DNA of 30,683 nt from Nemertoderma westbladi (Eukaryota > Xenacoelomorpha > Nemertodermatida > Nemertodermatidae). Shown here piece by piece: positions 1 to 8,185 of the stretch. The DNA is taken from positions 1-30,683 of the forward strand of contig JAUCBJ010005436.1 of the NCBI GenBank assembly GCA_032718475.1, written 5' to 3'. Position 1 is the first letter of the stretch, and the number at the start of each line of letters is the position of its first letter. A model generated the notes under the pieces. That model searched no databases. It had not been told where the DNA came from and saw only the letters and a program-made list of their open reading frames with translations. The translations under genes were made by a program, and so were the position numbers.

Positions 1-1137
1 TTTTAGCTTATGACAAGTATTTGATTCACTACACTAGTCGAAACCAATCCGTGCGCGACCATTCACCCGCTGGATATTCCCGGGAGATTGGGTTCGACGG
101 TTTAATTTTATTGCTATGTAAGCTTAATGTATTATTCGACTGACAGTATTATATAATCTCTGACAATATTATTCACCTTCGGGAATATTAACAGTTCCTT
201 TAGGACGTGGCGCTTTATCTATATAAACAGAGTTATGACTTAAACTACTCACAACGATATGGCTTAATTATAATTCACATATATGGCGCATTCTTTAGGA
301 ATTGCTTCTTTAACAGGCTCGCTCATACGCAATGCTGCACAATACTGCACACTAATCTGCCAATCTTCACTGATTTTAATCACATATAAAAGGAACACAG
401 ACTGACTCATGTAGGGTCTATCAAATAACATTAGATTCACTTCAAACCACTTTAACATAAGTCACAATCGTTATTGATAACCCTTCTCTCTTACCTTCGG
501 TATATCAAGAATATTGGGTGTCGGGGTTATTGATCGTTATTCCAAATATAATAATTCATCAACAAATATAATGAATAACCGACAACAAATAGCAGTATAC
601 AATATTGATTGAGCAGGTAATTTTAGCAGTTTCAGCAGTTATTAAAAGCCGTGTGGCAGCAGTTGCCAGTTAACCACCAGTTAAAGGATATATGTCCTTG
701 TAATTAAACCTACTAGTGTTGAGCTAAAAAGCAGAAAACATAAAACACTACAAAGCCGTTCTTTCGTGGCTTTGAAAAACTCGTGACTACTGCTCTATAC
801 GAGTATACCAACCACTCTTGTTCCACGAAGCTCCCGTTCAACACAGAGAAAGAGCAGTGAGATAGGAAATTTTCAGTTCAGTACTCTGTGATTGGTCAAA
901 ATCAAGGCTAACTCAAAATTCTATTGGGAGATACAAAAACAAGGCTATGACGCAACCTCCCTAGGCTTGTTGGCCGATTAAACAGAGCCCAGATGCCTGC
1001 GTATAGCAAATCAGCCAATAAGCTGGTAACTTGCACTATTTTTAGTTATAGATCACTTTGAGAGTATTCTTAGCGACTGGGGGGGAACTGGCCAACAAGG
1101 CAAACTAATCAGTTATCCCACAAAAGCTTTTACAGCG
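1..1137 (+). mobile_element. LTR and leader-like region of BEL/Pao element A
   Basis: This stretch lacks a convincing gene. Bases 1 to about 1137 are recognisably the same sequence family as 26031-27163 (inverted) and, from about 280 on, as 27258-28100 (direct). Shared landmarks are the GACAAGTATTTGAT block near base 12, the GGCGCATTCTTTAGGA block near 286, and an AAAAGCTTTTACA block near 1121. It precedes the first gag frame of element A, so I infer it is the 5' LTR plus leader. The outer LTR end is not in the window, and the inner boundary with the primer-binding site could not be fixed. Confidence 0.55.
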
Positions 1138-1242
1138 GCTGTCGAGCAGCAGCAACATCCTAGCCAAGAGCCTAGTTCTCAGCGGCCCGATAGCTCCAGT
1201 AGTTCGGATACTGTAGAGCTGACACCCGAACGCGGAGCGAAG

Positions 1243-1800
1243 ATGGCGGATACGGTTTATTCGGACCCCCTTCTCATCCTTCCTGCAGCCGTACTCACTA
1301 GGGTATTGATTGCGGTGGAGGAACACCATATTGATTGGGCGAGAAGTAAGCGATCGACTAAGGATAGTTATGCGGGATACACAAGGGAAGAACTGGAGTC
1401 TATTGTCGAGTTGCAATGGAACTTCCCCGGACCTGGACTCCCGTTTGACTTATCGGAAGCTGCCTGGGAAGACATACACAGGATGGGAGTGACAAAAGAA
1501 ACCAGCGATCCAGCTGTATGGAAGAGGTCAGCAGCCGGATACGTGCAGGGATTCTTCAGCTCTATGGAGCGATTAGAGGAACAATTGTTTCGACAACCAC
1601 AAGGACCTCAAGAGCAGGGAAAGCTGCTTTATCAAGTTAGAGAAAGAATTCTAAGAATCAGACTAATCTTATCTGCCTTTGAGGAAGCTTCAAAAAGAAG
1701 ACAAGACACGTCGTTGCAAGTTGCTGTAAAGTTGCCGTTGGTTTCAGCGGGTGAGCCTCCAAGTTCAAAGAACTACCCCGTGGAAATCTCAGTTGGATGA
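1243..1800 (+). CDS. Element A ORF1, N-terminal gag-region protein
   Basis: The frame is 185 codons and starts at an ATG following the leader. The product is hydrophilic and mostly helical-looking, with no motif I can name; it is rich in Glu, Arg and Trp-containing segments. It stands where BEL/Pao gag polyproteins begin. The next frame (from 1730) overlaps its end in the +1 register and has no ATG of its own in the overlap. The two were therefore probably one polyprotein, now separated by an indel or joined by frameshifting. An isolated upstream protein is also possible. The function is inferred from position only. Confidence 0.5.
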   Translation: MADTVYSDPLLILPAAVLTRVLIAVEEHHIDWARSKRSTKDSYAGYTREELESIVELQWNFPGPGLPFDLSEAAWEDIHRMGVTKETSDPAVWKRSAAGYVQGFFSSMERLEEQLFRQPQGPQEQGKLLYQVRERILRIRLILSAFEEASKRRQDTSLQVAVKLPLVSAGEPPSSKNYPVEISVG

Positions 1801-3286
1801 GCGCTCAACCCATGGAGAATCAACAGACGCTACCTTTTCCCAAGTGGAAAGCGAAGCGACAGCAGAGAAACTGCATAAGAGGGATGCTATTGACATCTAT
1901 CTGTCAGACTATCAACGATTTGTAGGGGACGAAGAGTTGAGGAGACGGCTGGATGGACTTAGCCCTAATAGTGAAGGAGCCAAACTTGTGTTGGACGCAA
2001 TCGATGTAGATATGTTAGCTGCGAACCAAGCTAGATTTGATGAAAGCATCCGCCTCACTAAGGTTCAAGAGGAACAAGTAAAGAAAAAACGAATAGAAGA
2101 CAGAAAGACAGCAGCAGTAACAGCGGCAATGGCAAAGGCAGAAGCGGAAAGAAAGGCGGCAGAAGCAGCGGCAGAAGCGGAAAGAAAGGCGGCAGAAGCA
2201 GCGGCCGAAGCGGAAAGAAAAGCGGCTGTAGCAGCGGCGGAGGCAGTGGCAGAAGCAGAACGGAGGGCATCTGAAGAGACAACCCAACTAGAGTTGGAAA
2301 ATCTTCAAGAGAGGCAAGACTACATAAATAAACAGTTAACAGCTAGTCAAATGCAGATGATGAGACGATCTACTCCCAAACGGCAGGGATTTACATCATC
2401 TGATGAAGGCGATACCACCGATCCTGAAGGTGGAGGAAATAGATCTCGTCTAAGCAGCCGTAGAAGAATGTCCCACCGTCAGAAATTGCCTGATTTGCCC
2501 CCAACTGTTAGAAGGCAACTAACTAACACAGGCTTAGGTAGTACAGAACCCACAGACCAAATAATTAAAATAGAAAGACTCCCTACTATAGTAGATGATC
2601 CTGAAATAATTAGGCCTGTTCTTGAAATCACCCCTTCGGTGATAGAGACACCTGTGCTCCCAGAACCTATCTCTAAATTCCCTCTTCACAGCACTAAGCT
2701 ACCTGTGCCCCATGGAGCCGCCCCTGAAAATGTTCATGTCCCTGACTCCGAGCGAAATATTAATGGTTTGTCGCCCGTTGTCCCTCGTCCACCCGCTACA
2801 ACGTTGGCGTATCCTGCTTCGGCAGTTGATTGGGTGGATGAGAGACGGCGGGGGATGGATATTCTCCTCGGGAAGATGGAGGAGAATCAGGTTCGCTCCT
2901 CCCAACAGGTCCGAGAGTTAGAAGGGACTGTTCAACAGCTAAAGGGAACAGTAAGAGAAAGTAAGTTAGAGTTGCGAGAAGTGCAGCAAAATATCGCGTT
3001 AGAACGCGATAAATTAGTAAATATACAAAAGGGTATACCACCACCCTCTGTAACAATGTGTCAACCTGTTAGGTCTGAAGTATTTCATGCGCAAGGTGTG
3101 GAGCCTACACGCATCTATACTGCTAGTGAAGTAGAAACTACTATAGTAAACCCTATTAAGGGTAATTATAAACCTGTTGACAATGATATTCCATATAGAC
3201 TTGGTAATAATCTGAGAAATTTATATACCGATAACTCGATATTAAATAATACGATGGCCCAAGAACGAAGAAAAGAAGATGGCTAG
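1730..3286 (+). CDS. Element A ORF2, coiled-coil gag-region protein
   Basis: This frame is open from just after the stop at 1727-1729 to the TAG at 3284-3286. The first plausible initiator is a GTG at 1751; no ATG lies in the overlap with the previous frame. The protein has an Ala/Glu/Arg helix encoded by a 33-bp tandem repeat (2138-2236), then a Ser/Arg-rich linker and a Pro-rich linker. A second heptad-rich segment lies near the end (about 2870-3030). Such coiled-coil gag extensions would promote assembly of the particle. It overlaps the next frame by 8 nt as ATGGCTAG, in which the start of ORF3 precedes the stop of ORF2. Confidence 0.5.
   Translation, partial: SCRWFQRVSLQVQRTTPWKSQLDERSTHGESTDATFSQVESEATAEKLHKRDAIDIYLSDYQRFVGDEELRRRLDGLSPNSEGAKLVLDAIDVDMLAANQARFDESIRLTKVQEEQVKKKRIEDRKTAAVTAAMAKAEAERKAAEAAAEAERKAAEAAAEAERKAAVAAAEAVAEAERRASEETTQLELENLQERQDYINKQLTASQMQMMRRSTPKRQGFTSSDEGDTTDPEGGGNRSRLSSRRRMSHRQKLPDLPPTVRRQLTNTGLGSTEPTDQIIKIERLPTIVDDPEIIRPVLEITPSVIETPVLPEPISKFPLHSTKLPVPHGAAPENVHVPDSERNINGLSPVVPRPPATTLAYPASAVDWVDERRRGMDILLGKMEENQVRSSQQVRELEGTVQQLKGTVRESKLELREVQQNIALERDKLVNIQKGIPPPSVTMCQPVRSEVFHAQGVEPTRIYTASEVETTIVNPIKGNYKPVDNDIPYRLGNNLRNLYTDNSILNNTMAQERRKEDG
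2138..2236 (+). repeat. 33-bp in-frame tandem repeat, three copies
   Basis: Units start at 2138, 2171 and 2204 and each encodes an 11-residue helix of the type AEAERKAAEAA. The first two copies are almost identical and the third has diverged. The repeat lies in the coiled-coil part of the element A gag frame. Confidence 0.8.
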
Positions 3287-5312
3287 AACCAAAGCCTGTC
3301 AAGCGGTAAAGGTTGGAGAGATAGTCAAGTTCAACGGAGATGAGATGAAATGGTTACCTTTTAATGAATATTACAAAGATAACATACATAACTCTGTACT
3401 ATCCAATGGAGAGAAACTTAGATACCTCATCGAGTGCTTGGAAGGATCTCCCAAGTTAATGGCGTTAAAGTTTATTGGAGATCCAGATGGATTAAGACAA
3501 GTTTGGGATACACTAAACATCAGGTATGGTAATAGGACTAACATAGCTAGGTATTTATATGCGAAATTAATGGCGCCCCGAAAGTTTCTTAGCAGCGGGA
3601 TTATAGAGTTTTCCGACGAGATTCAGGAGATCTGTAGACAACTAGATTGGTTAGATAAGTCTCATGAATACCATAATTCTATGGTTGTAGGAGCCTTAGC
3701 ATCTACTTTGCCCAAGGGTGGAGTAGATACACGCTGGGACAAGAAAGTGTTATATATGATGGAACAACAACGAAGAGACCCTACCATGGCTGATCTCATG
3801 TCATTCTTTGATAGAGAGGTAAAATTACAGCTCCTAAAACAGTCCAGAGAGAAGACACCGGAAAATAAGGTAAGTGAGAAACCCGTTTCTAGGAGAAAGG
3901 TAATACCAGTCTGTTATACCGACGACGGCGAAAGCCAGACTTCTCAAGGAGAGGACAGCGGGAAAGACACTGAAAGATCTTATTATGTCAATAAAACGCC
4001 TAAAGAACAGGTAAGTAAATTCAAGTCTCGAACCCATGACAGGAGAGAACAGATAAGAAAAACTCCTCCTACGTCTCCTAAGAGAATTCATAGAAGAAAG
4101 CCCGAGGAAAGAACAAGTGTGCACCACACAGCACAGGTTAAAGTAAGTAACATCAAGCCCAAATGTGTGTTGTGCAACGGGCCCCACCGTTTAAGTGCGT
4201 GTGATGAATTCCTGAGGAAATCATTAAAAGATAGACGTGAAGTCATGTGGGATAAGCGGTTGTGTTATAATTGCCTCAGACGAGGACACCAACGGCGAAC
4301 CTGTTACTCCGACGCAAGGTGTGCAAAGTGCGGTGCAAAACATCATATCTTGTTGCACACTGAATTCGAACGAAACAGCCCGAGTCAGGTAAGTGAGTCC
4401 GAACTGCATGTCCAATTCAGTGATGTGAACGATACTGACCAAAGTTCTGAGATGGAAGGATTCTATACGGACGAATTCTTCGACCAAGACGAATCCTGTT
4501 ACCTAATAAATACCGCAGTGTATCGAGCACTTAAGTATGAAAGAGACCCCGACAGCGACCTCACCCTAACTACTTCTGATCGACAACCATCTTGGAAAGC
4601 GCCAACTTCCAATGTAGGAATCCGAGAATTTCCTGTAGTACAGTTAAGGGTCCACGGACCTAAAAGGAGTTATATAGTGAACGCCCTCCTTGACTCCGGT
4701 AGCACAGGAACATTCATCGACAAAGAACTAGCCGAAGACATCTTTGCTGGACAACCCAAGTTCCGAACTAAGCTAAACTTGTCAGGAATTATGCAGGTTT
4801 GGAAATCTACCGTAATAGCTGATTATTATGTAGGCGCGTTGTCCACCCCCCAGGATGAACTAGGAGAACATAGTATAAGGTCAGTAAAGATGGTGGCGAT
4901 AAAGAACTTCGCTACCAGCCAAGTGGAACCTTATAACTGGGATGAGGACGATTTCACCCAGCAGCTTGAAATACCTAGATTCGACACCGATTACCCTGGA
5001 ATGCAAATACTCATCGGTCAAAACACGCATGAAGCGCTCGAGACATTGGAGAAACGGCCTGCTCAACCGCAACCACTACAAGCTTATGCGGGAAGAACTA
5101 GAGTAGGTTGGTACCTTACTGGTCCGTCCCGTAGAACACTCATGGAAAGGTTGCCCAAAGAACGGGTCTACCACGTAAGTAAATGGGAAGTGGAGAGCAG
5201 TGAGGTGGACGATCCAACTGAGGGAATACCATACTCCTCAGATAATGACGATATTAACTCTAATGAAGATCAATGGAGACATTGCCTTGGGACGATTAAT
5301 CCAGAGGATTAA
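3279..5312 (+). CDS. BEL/Pao gag-protease protein of element A
   Basis: The frame is 677 codons and starts with an ATG overlapping the previous stop. Residues about 10-190 resemble the DUF1759 gag/capsid region of BEL/Pao elements. Cys/His knuckles follow: C296-C308, a canonical CX2CX4HX4C at C329/C332/H337/C342, and a third at C348/C351. An aspartic protease active site, DSG, lies at residues 472-474. A downstream segment near residues 577-617 carries the ILIG and GW(Y)L(T)GP signatures typical of this superfamily. The frame then jumps at about residue 663 directly into the end of RNase H, so pre-RT, RT and most of RNase H are missing. It stops at a TAA that interrupts the conserved NPADIASRG-like motif. 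Nonfunctional as a mobile element on its own. Confidence 0.85.
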   Translation: MARTKACQAVKVGEIVKFNGDEMKWLPFNEYYKDNIHNSVLSNGEKLRYLIECLEGSPKLMALKFIGDPDGLRQVWDTLNIRYGNRTNIARYLYAKLMAPRKFLSSGIIEFSDEIQEICRQLDWLDKSHEYHNSMVVGALASTLPKGGVDTRWDKKVLYMMEQQRRDPTMADLMSFFDREVKLQLLKQSREKTPENKVSEKPVSRRKVIPVCYTDDGESQTSQGEDSGKDTERSYYVNKTPKEQVSKFKSRTHDRREQIRKTPPTSPKRIHRRKPEERTSVHHTAQVKVSNIKPKCVLCNGPHRLSACDEFLRKSLKDRREVMWDKRLCYNCLRRGHQRRTCYSDARCAKCGAKHHILLHTEFERNSPSQVSESELHVQFSDVNDTDQSSEMEGFYTDEFFDQDESCYLINTAVYRALKYERDPDSDLTLTTSDRQPSWKAPTSNVGIREFPVVQLRVHGPKRSYIVNALLDSGSTGTFIDKELAEDIFAGQPKFRTKLNLSGIMQVWKSTVIADYYVGALSTPQDELGEHSIRSVKMVAIKNFATSQVEPYNWDEDDFTQQLEIPRFDTDYPGMQILIGQNTHEALETLEKRPAQPQPLQAYAGRTRVGWYLTGPSRRTLMERLPKERVYHVSKWEVESSEVDDPTEGIPYSSDNDDINSNEDQWRHCLGTINPED

Positions 5313-5571
5313 TACATCGCTTCCAGAGGAGCAGCTCCTCAAGAACTGATAGATACTCCGGACTGGTTAAGTGGACCCGACTTCCTAAGTAAAGAAGAAG
5401 ATGAATGGCCTCCTCAGCTTACCACGGCGGAGATTAGACAGGCCAAGGGAGCGGAGAAAGTAACACAACAACTCAATCGCCCAGCTGGTCGTTTATGTTT
5501 ACTGGAAAAAGACCGAAAACTGTCCGGAAACTATGGAAGGCAAGATACTCTTCCTACGACCACTTCCCTAA
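5268..5571 (+). pseudogene. Element A pol remnant, end of RNase H
   Basis: From about 5268 the translation matches the last part of BEL/Pao RNase H: a DQWR..., an NPED/IASRG motif split by a TAATAC insertion with a stop, then a W-L-GP-FL motif followed by a W-PP motif. The fragment at 28279-28755 has the same order of motifs, which confirms the assignment. The reading frame continues past the TAA as far as the insertion of element B at 5571 and resumes for a few codons at 22244. Everything upstream of this in pol has been deleted. Confidence 0.8.
5567..5571. repeat. Target-site duplication of element B, left copy (CCTAA)
   Basis: CCTAA directly precedes the TG of the left LTR and is repeated directly after the CA of the right LTR (22239-22243). 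Five base pairs is a usual target duplication length for BEL/Pao elements. The duplication shows that both LTRs belong to one insertion event into element A. Confidence 0.92.
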
Positions 5572-6128
5572 TGTTAGCTTATTCAATCCCGCTAACACCC
5601 CATAAAGTTAAGCCGATAAGCAATATTGGGGGCCACGAGGTTGGGTAATCACCAATTCGTGTCACCCCAATAAAATGGGAAGGAGAAACACAATGAGGGT
5701 CAGGGGCCAAACCCCTAACCCAGAGAGAACAGGTGGAGTGAACGGGAACACTCCAAAGGGCGCCAACAAGGGTATCAACCAATCAGACGGGGGAAAGGCA
5801 TCGATTAGGTAGAGTAACAAGGCCAACCGTGCAATATAGCCAGTTGGCAGTAATCATATCAGTTCAGTTATCTCAGTATCATATTGGTGCTAGTTAGGTT
5901 AGTTAGTTTAGCTAGGGAAGGACCGGGACTTTAATTACCGTATCCCGCCTTCCGTGTGCGACAACATTATTCATATACCTATATCTATATACCCTATATC
6001 TATATATCCGTACAACCGATTATTATATACGACGAACGACAGGAACTCCTTTTACCTTTCATACACACGGCGGGGACGCGTGAACTAAACAACCGGATAA
6101 ACCGGGATCCTTCCTGGATCCCGTCACA
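5572..6128 (+). repeat. 5' LTR of element B (557 bp)
   Basis: It begins TGTTAGCTTATTC and ends CGTCACA. It matches 21682-22238 without indels and with 7 substitutions, about 98.7% identity. A TATA-rich stretch (about 5972-6032) is the most likely promoter region. An AATAAA occurs early, at 5669-5674. The U3/R/U5 borders cannot be set from the sequence alone. Confidence 0.95.
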
Positions 6129-6266
6129 GTAATTAAACCAGTGCTGCCGCCCTAGCTAAACTCAGTAATTAAAACCTAGCAGCTACCTGGCAGTAATTCC
6201 TCAGCGCTGCCTCAGAGCTGCCGCCCTAGCTAGCTAAACCACCAGCCACCAATCGAACCAACCGAG
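6129..6266 (+). other. Element B leader with short repeats, no clear primer-binding site
   Basis: The leader contains CTGCCGCCCTAGCTA twice (6144-6158, 6218-6232). CAGTAATT occurs three times (6127, 6163 and 6191 on), the first straddling the LTR end. I do not see the expected TGG-initial tRNA complement just after the LTR. The gag start follows at 6267. Confidence 0.5.
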
Positions 6267-7838
6267 ATGAGTCTGTCGGGAGAGACAACGCCGACGCGGA
6301 CCCCAGACAAAGAATTAACGATCCGCGAGGCCGCAACCAGGCGGTACAGGCCCACAACGCCGGACCCATCGATAATGGGTCACCCGGCAGTTCAGGATGA
6401 GGGGGGCCGCCTGGAACCCGAGGTCGAGCCGAGAGGAGGAGAGAGCGGGATGGAGGGAGAAGGAGACGAGTCGACACGGGACGTGGGTCGAGGTACTGAT
6501 GTCGCCGGCCAGCCACAGGCCGAGGGCGAGGAGCGGCCCACCGAAACGGCGACGGTGGAGCCGACGGTACGACGCCGGACCCGAAGAGACGGAGGAGATG
6601 TCGGTACCGATGTCGCCGGCCAGCCACAGGCCGAGGGCGACGAGCAGCCCACCGAAACGGCGACGGTGGGGCCGACGGTACGACGCCGGACCCGGAGAGA
6701 CGGAAGAGAGGTCGGCGACGAGGACGTCGGGGTTTCTGATCGACTTCGACGGGCCGACAACGCGACCCAGAAACTGCTAAAGGAGGCCAAAGAGGGGGCG
6801 AAGATAGATAAGGTGAGACTGAGGAGACGACTAGGTGAGTCGAATAAACACTTTAAATATCTAATGCGCTTCGGGCAAAGAGAACTGGCCAAGGAGAGAG
6901 CGAGAGGGGTTGCCGAGGAACTGTATGACTTGTGGCAGTGTAGGGGTATGGAACCTAGCGTAGTGTACGTAGGGCCATACTTAGTCGATGCCCGGGGACT
7001 AAAATTAGTGGGTTGGGGGAGACCTGAGGAGGGCGAATCCGAGGTTAACCCCGAGGATTCGGCCTCGTCGGTCGGAGGAAGTTCCGGGAGGCGGGGGAAA
7101 GTCAGTAGGACTGGGAGGCGGAGGGAATCCGTTACGACCGATAAGTCTGATACATCCTCCGCGAAAGAAAGACGGGTGAGAGAGATAAATGCCGCGTACC
7201 GTCTCGATTTAATAGAGCAAGGTCAAAGGGAAGTAGGTAAACGGTTAGAGGAGGGGAGAGTGCTGCTAGAGAGGGAAATGGCGTTGATTAAGGAAACCGG
7301 AGAGAGGGCCGAAAGGGCCGCGAGAAGCCTTAGGGAGTGTGAGGAAGTAGGGAGGAAGGAACAAGAAGAACGCGAGGCGAGAGAGAAAAATGAGCGCAAA
7401 GAACGTGAGGCGGAACGTAGGGAACGTGAGGCGGAACGTAGGGAACGTGAGGCGAAAGAGGAAAACGAGTGCAAAGAGCGCGAGGAGAGAGAGGAAAACG
7501 AGCGTAGAGAGCGTGAGGTGAGACGAAGGAAGGGGGCTAGAAGAGAGTTGGAATTGGCCGAATGGGACGCACGAGAGTGTAAGGAGAGAATGGCAAGGAA
7601 GGAGTGTGAGCAAAAGGAACTAGAGAAACGTCAAGGTGAGCTTACAGGATACAAAGCTATACACACACGCGAACGGGAATTGGCGCGAATAGGGGTGTCT
7701 GAGAGTGGGGCTAGCTCGAGTATTCTCGAGGAGCCAGGGGCCGTGGATATATTTATTGATACCCCACTTACAGGGACCGCACGACAGACCCAAGACTGGT
7801 GTCACCATACGGGCGGGGGGGTAATAATAATGCTATAA
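6267..7838 (+). CDS. Element B gag, N-terminal segment with long coiled coil
   Basis: The frame is 523 codons from the first ATG after the leader. It contains a 37-residue tandem duplication (two 111-bp units, 6492-6713), a basic middle region, and a Glu/Arg-rich stretch with heptad character (about 7200-7640) that should form a long coiled coil. No enzymatic motif is present. The frame ends shortly after a run of 7 G (7815-7821). Immediately after this run another register carries the more plausible continuation, rich in Asn. I infer it is the first part of the polyprotein continuing at 7822-7986, 10721-11341, 11294-12177 and 12170-15472. Confidence 0.65.
   Translation: MSLSGETTPTRTPDKELTIREAATRRYRPTTPDPSIMGHPAVQDEGGRLEPEVEPRGGESGMEGEGDESTRDVGRGTDVAGQPQAEGEERPTETATVEPTVRRRTRRDGGDVGTDVAGQPQAEGDEQPTETATVGPTVRRRTRRDGREVGDEDVGVSDRLRRADNATQKLLKEAKEGAKIDKVRLRRRLGESNKHFKYLMRFGQRELAKERARGVAEELYDLWQCRGMEPSVVYVGPYLVDARGLKLVGWGRPEEGESEVNPEDSASSVGGSSGRRGKVSRTGRRRESVTTDKSDTSSAKERRVREINAAYRLDLIEQGQREVGKRLEEGRVLLEREMALIKETGERAERAARSLRECEEVGRKEQEEREAREKNERKEREAERREREAERREREAKEENECKEREEREENERREREVRRRKGARRELELAEWDARECKERMARKECEQKELEKRQGELTGYKAIHTRERELARIGVSESGASSSILEEPGAVDIFIDTPLTGTARQTQDWCHHTGGGVIIML
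6492..6713 (+). repeat. 111-bp tandem duplication in gag of element B
   Basis: Two copies (6492-6602 and 6603-6713) encode nearly identical 37-residue segments beginning GTDVAGQPQAEG. Only a few residues differ, so the duplication is recent relative to the element or is being homogenised. Confidence 0.85.
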
Positions 7839-7990
7839 TAGACGTCGTTAATATTAATAGTACCGTATGGGATAACTCTAACCAAACCTTTATTGCAGCA
7901 AATAATACTTTACCTAGTAGCAGTAATTTAAATTTAAATACAGATAATAATTTCAATTTGAACGTGCAAAATATTCCGAGTGGTAATTGA
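7799..7990 (+). pseudogene. Element B gag, Asn-rich segment interrupted by the nested insertion
   Basis: After the 7-G run the frame encodes an Asn-rich, low-complexity segment. The segment stops at an in-frame TGA formed where the non-LTR element begins. The same Asn-rich composition resumes in the same register at about 10721, on the other side of the insertion. That is strong evidence that the two pieces were contiguous before the insertion. Confidence 0.65.
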
Positions 7991-7997
7991 AGAACAT

Positions 7998-8014
7998 TTT
8001 ATTTCGTCTTTATT
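7998..8014 (-). promoter_or_regulatory. Paired AATAAA polyadenylation signals of the non-LTR element
   Basis: On the minus strand AATAAA occurs at 8014-8009 and again at 8003-7998, about 175 bp beyond the stop codon of the RT frame and a few bases from the inferred 3' end. Confidence 0.5.
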
Positions 8015-8185
8015 AGTAAATATTTGGTAAATATTATTCTGTAATAATGTTAGATATAATTACGTATAATAACAAACAATAATACATAAATGTACAAACA
8101 ATGTAGGGTGAGTAAAGTAATTGAGCGCACTTTAATTTTGTTATAGTAATAGTTTTTACTTCCCCTTTCCCCCTTTACCCCTCTC

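Noticed and set aside
2015-2287. Minus-strand Cys/Arg/Phe-rich frames over 2015-2287
   Set aside because: They are antisense shadows of the Ala/Glu repeat in the element A gag.
5569-5800. Frames inside the LTRs of element B (minus strand 5579-5782 and 21689-21892)
   Set aside because: Present in both LTR copies only because the LTRs are duplicates; no motif and no expected coding role.
6226-6892. Minus-strand Ser/Arg/Pro-rich frames in the gag of element B
   Set aside because: Low complexity, antisense to the gag repeat, no start context and no conserved motif.
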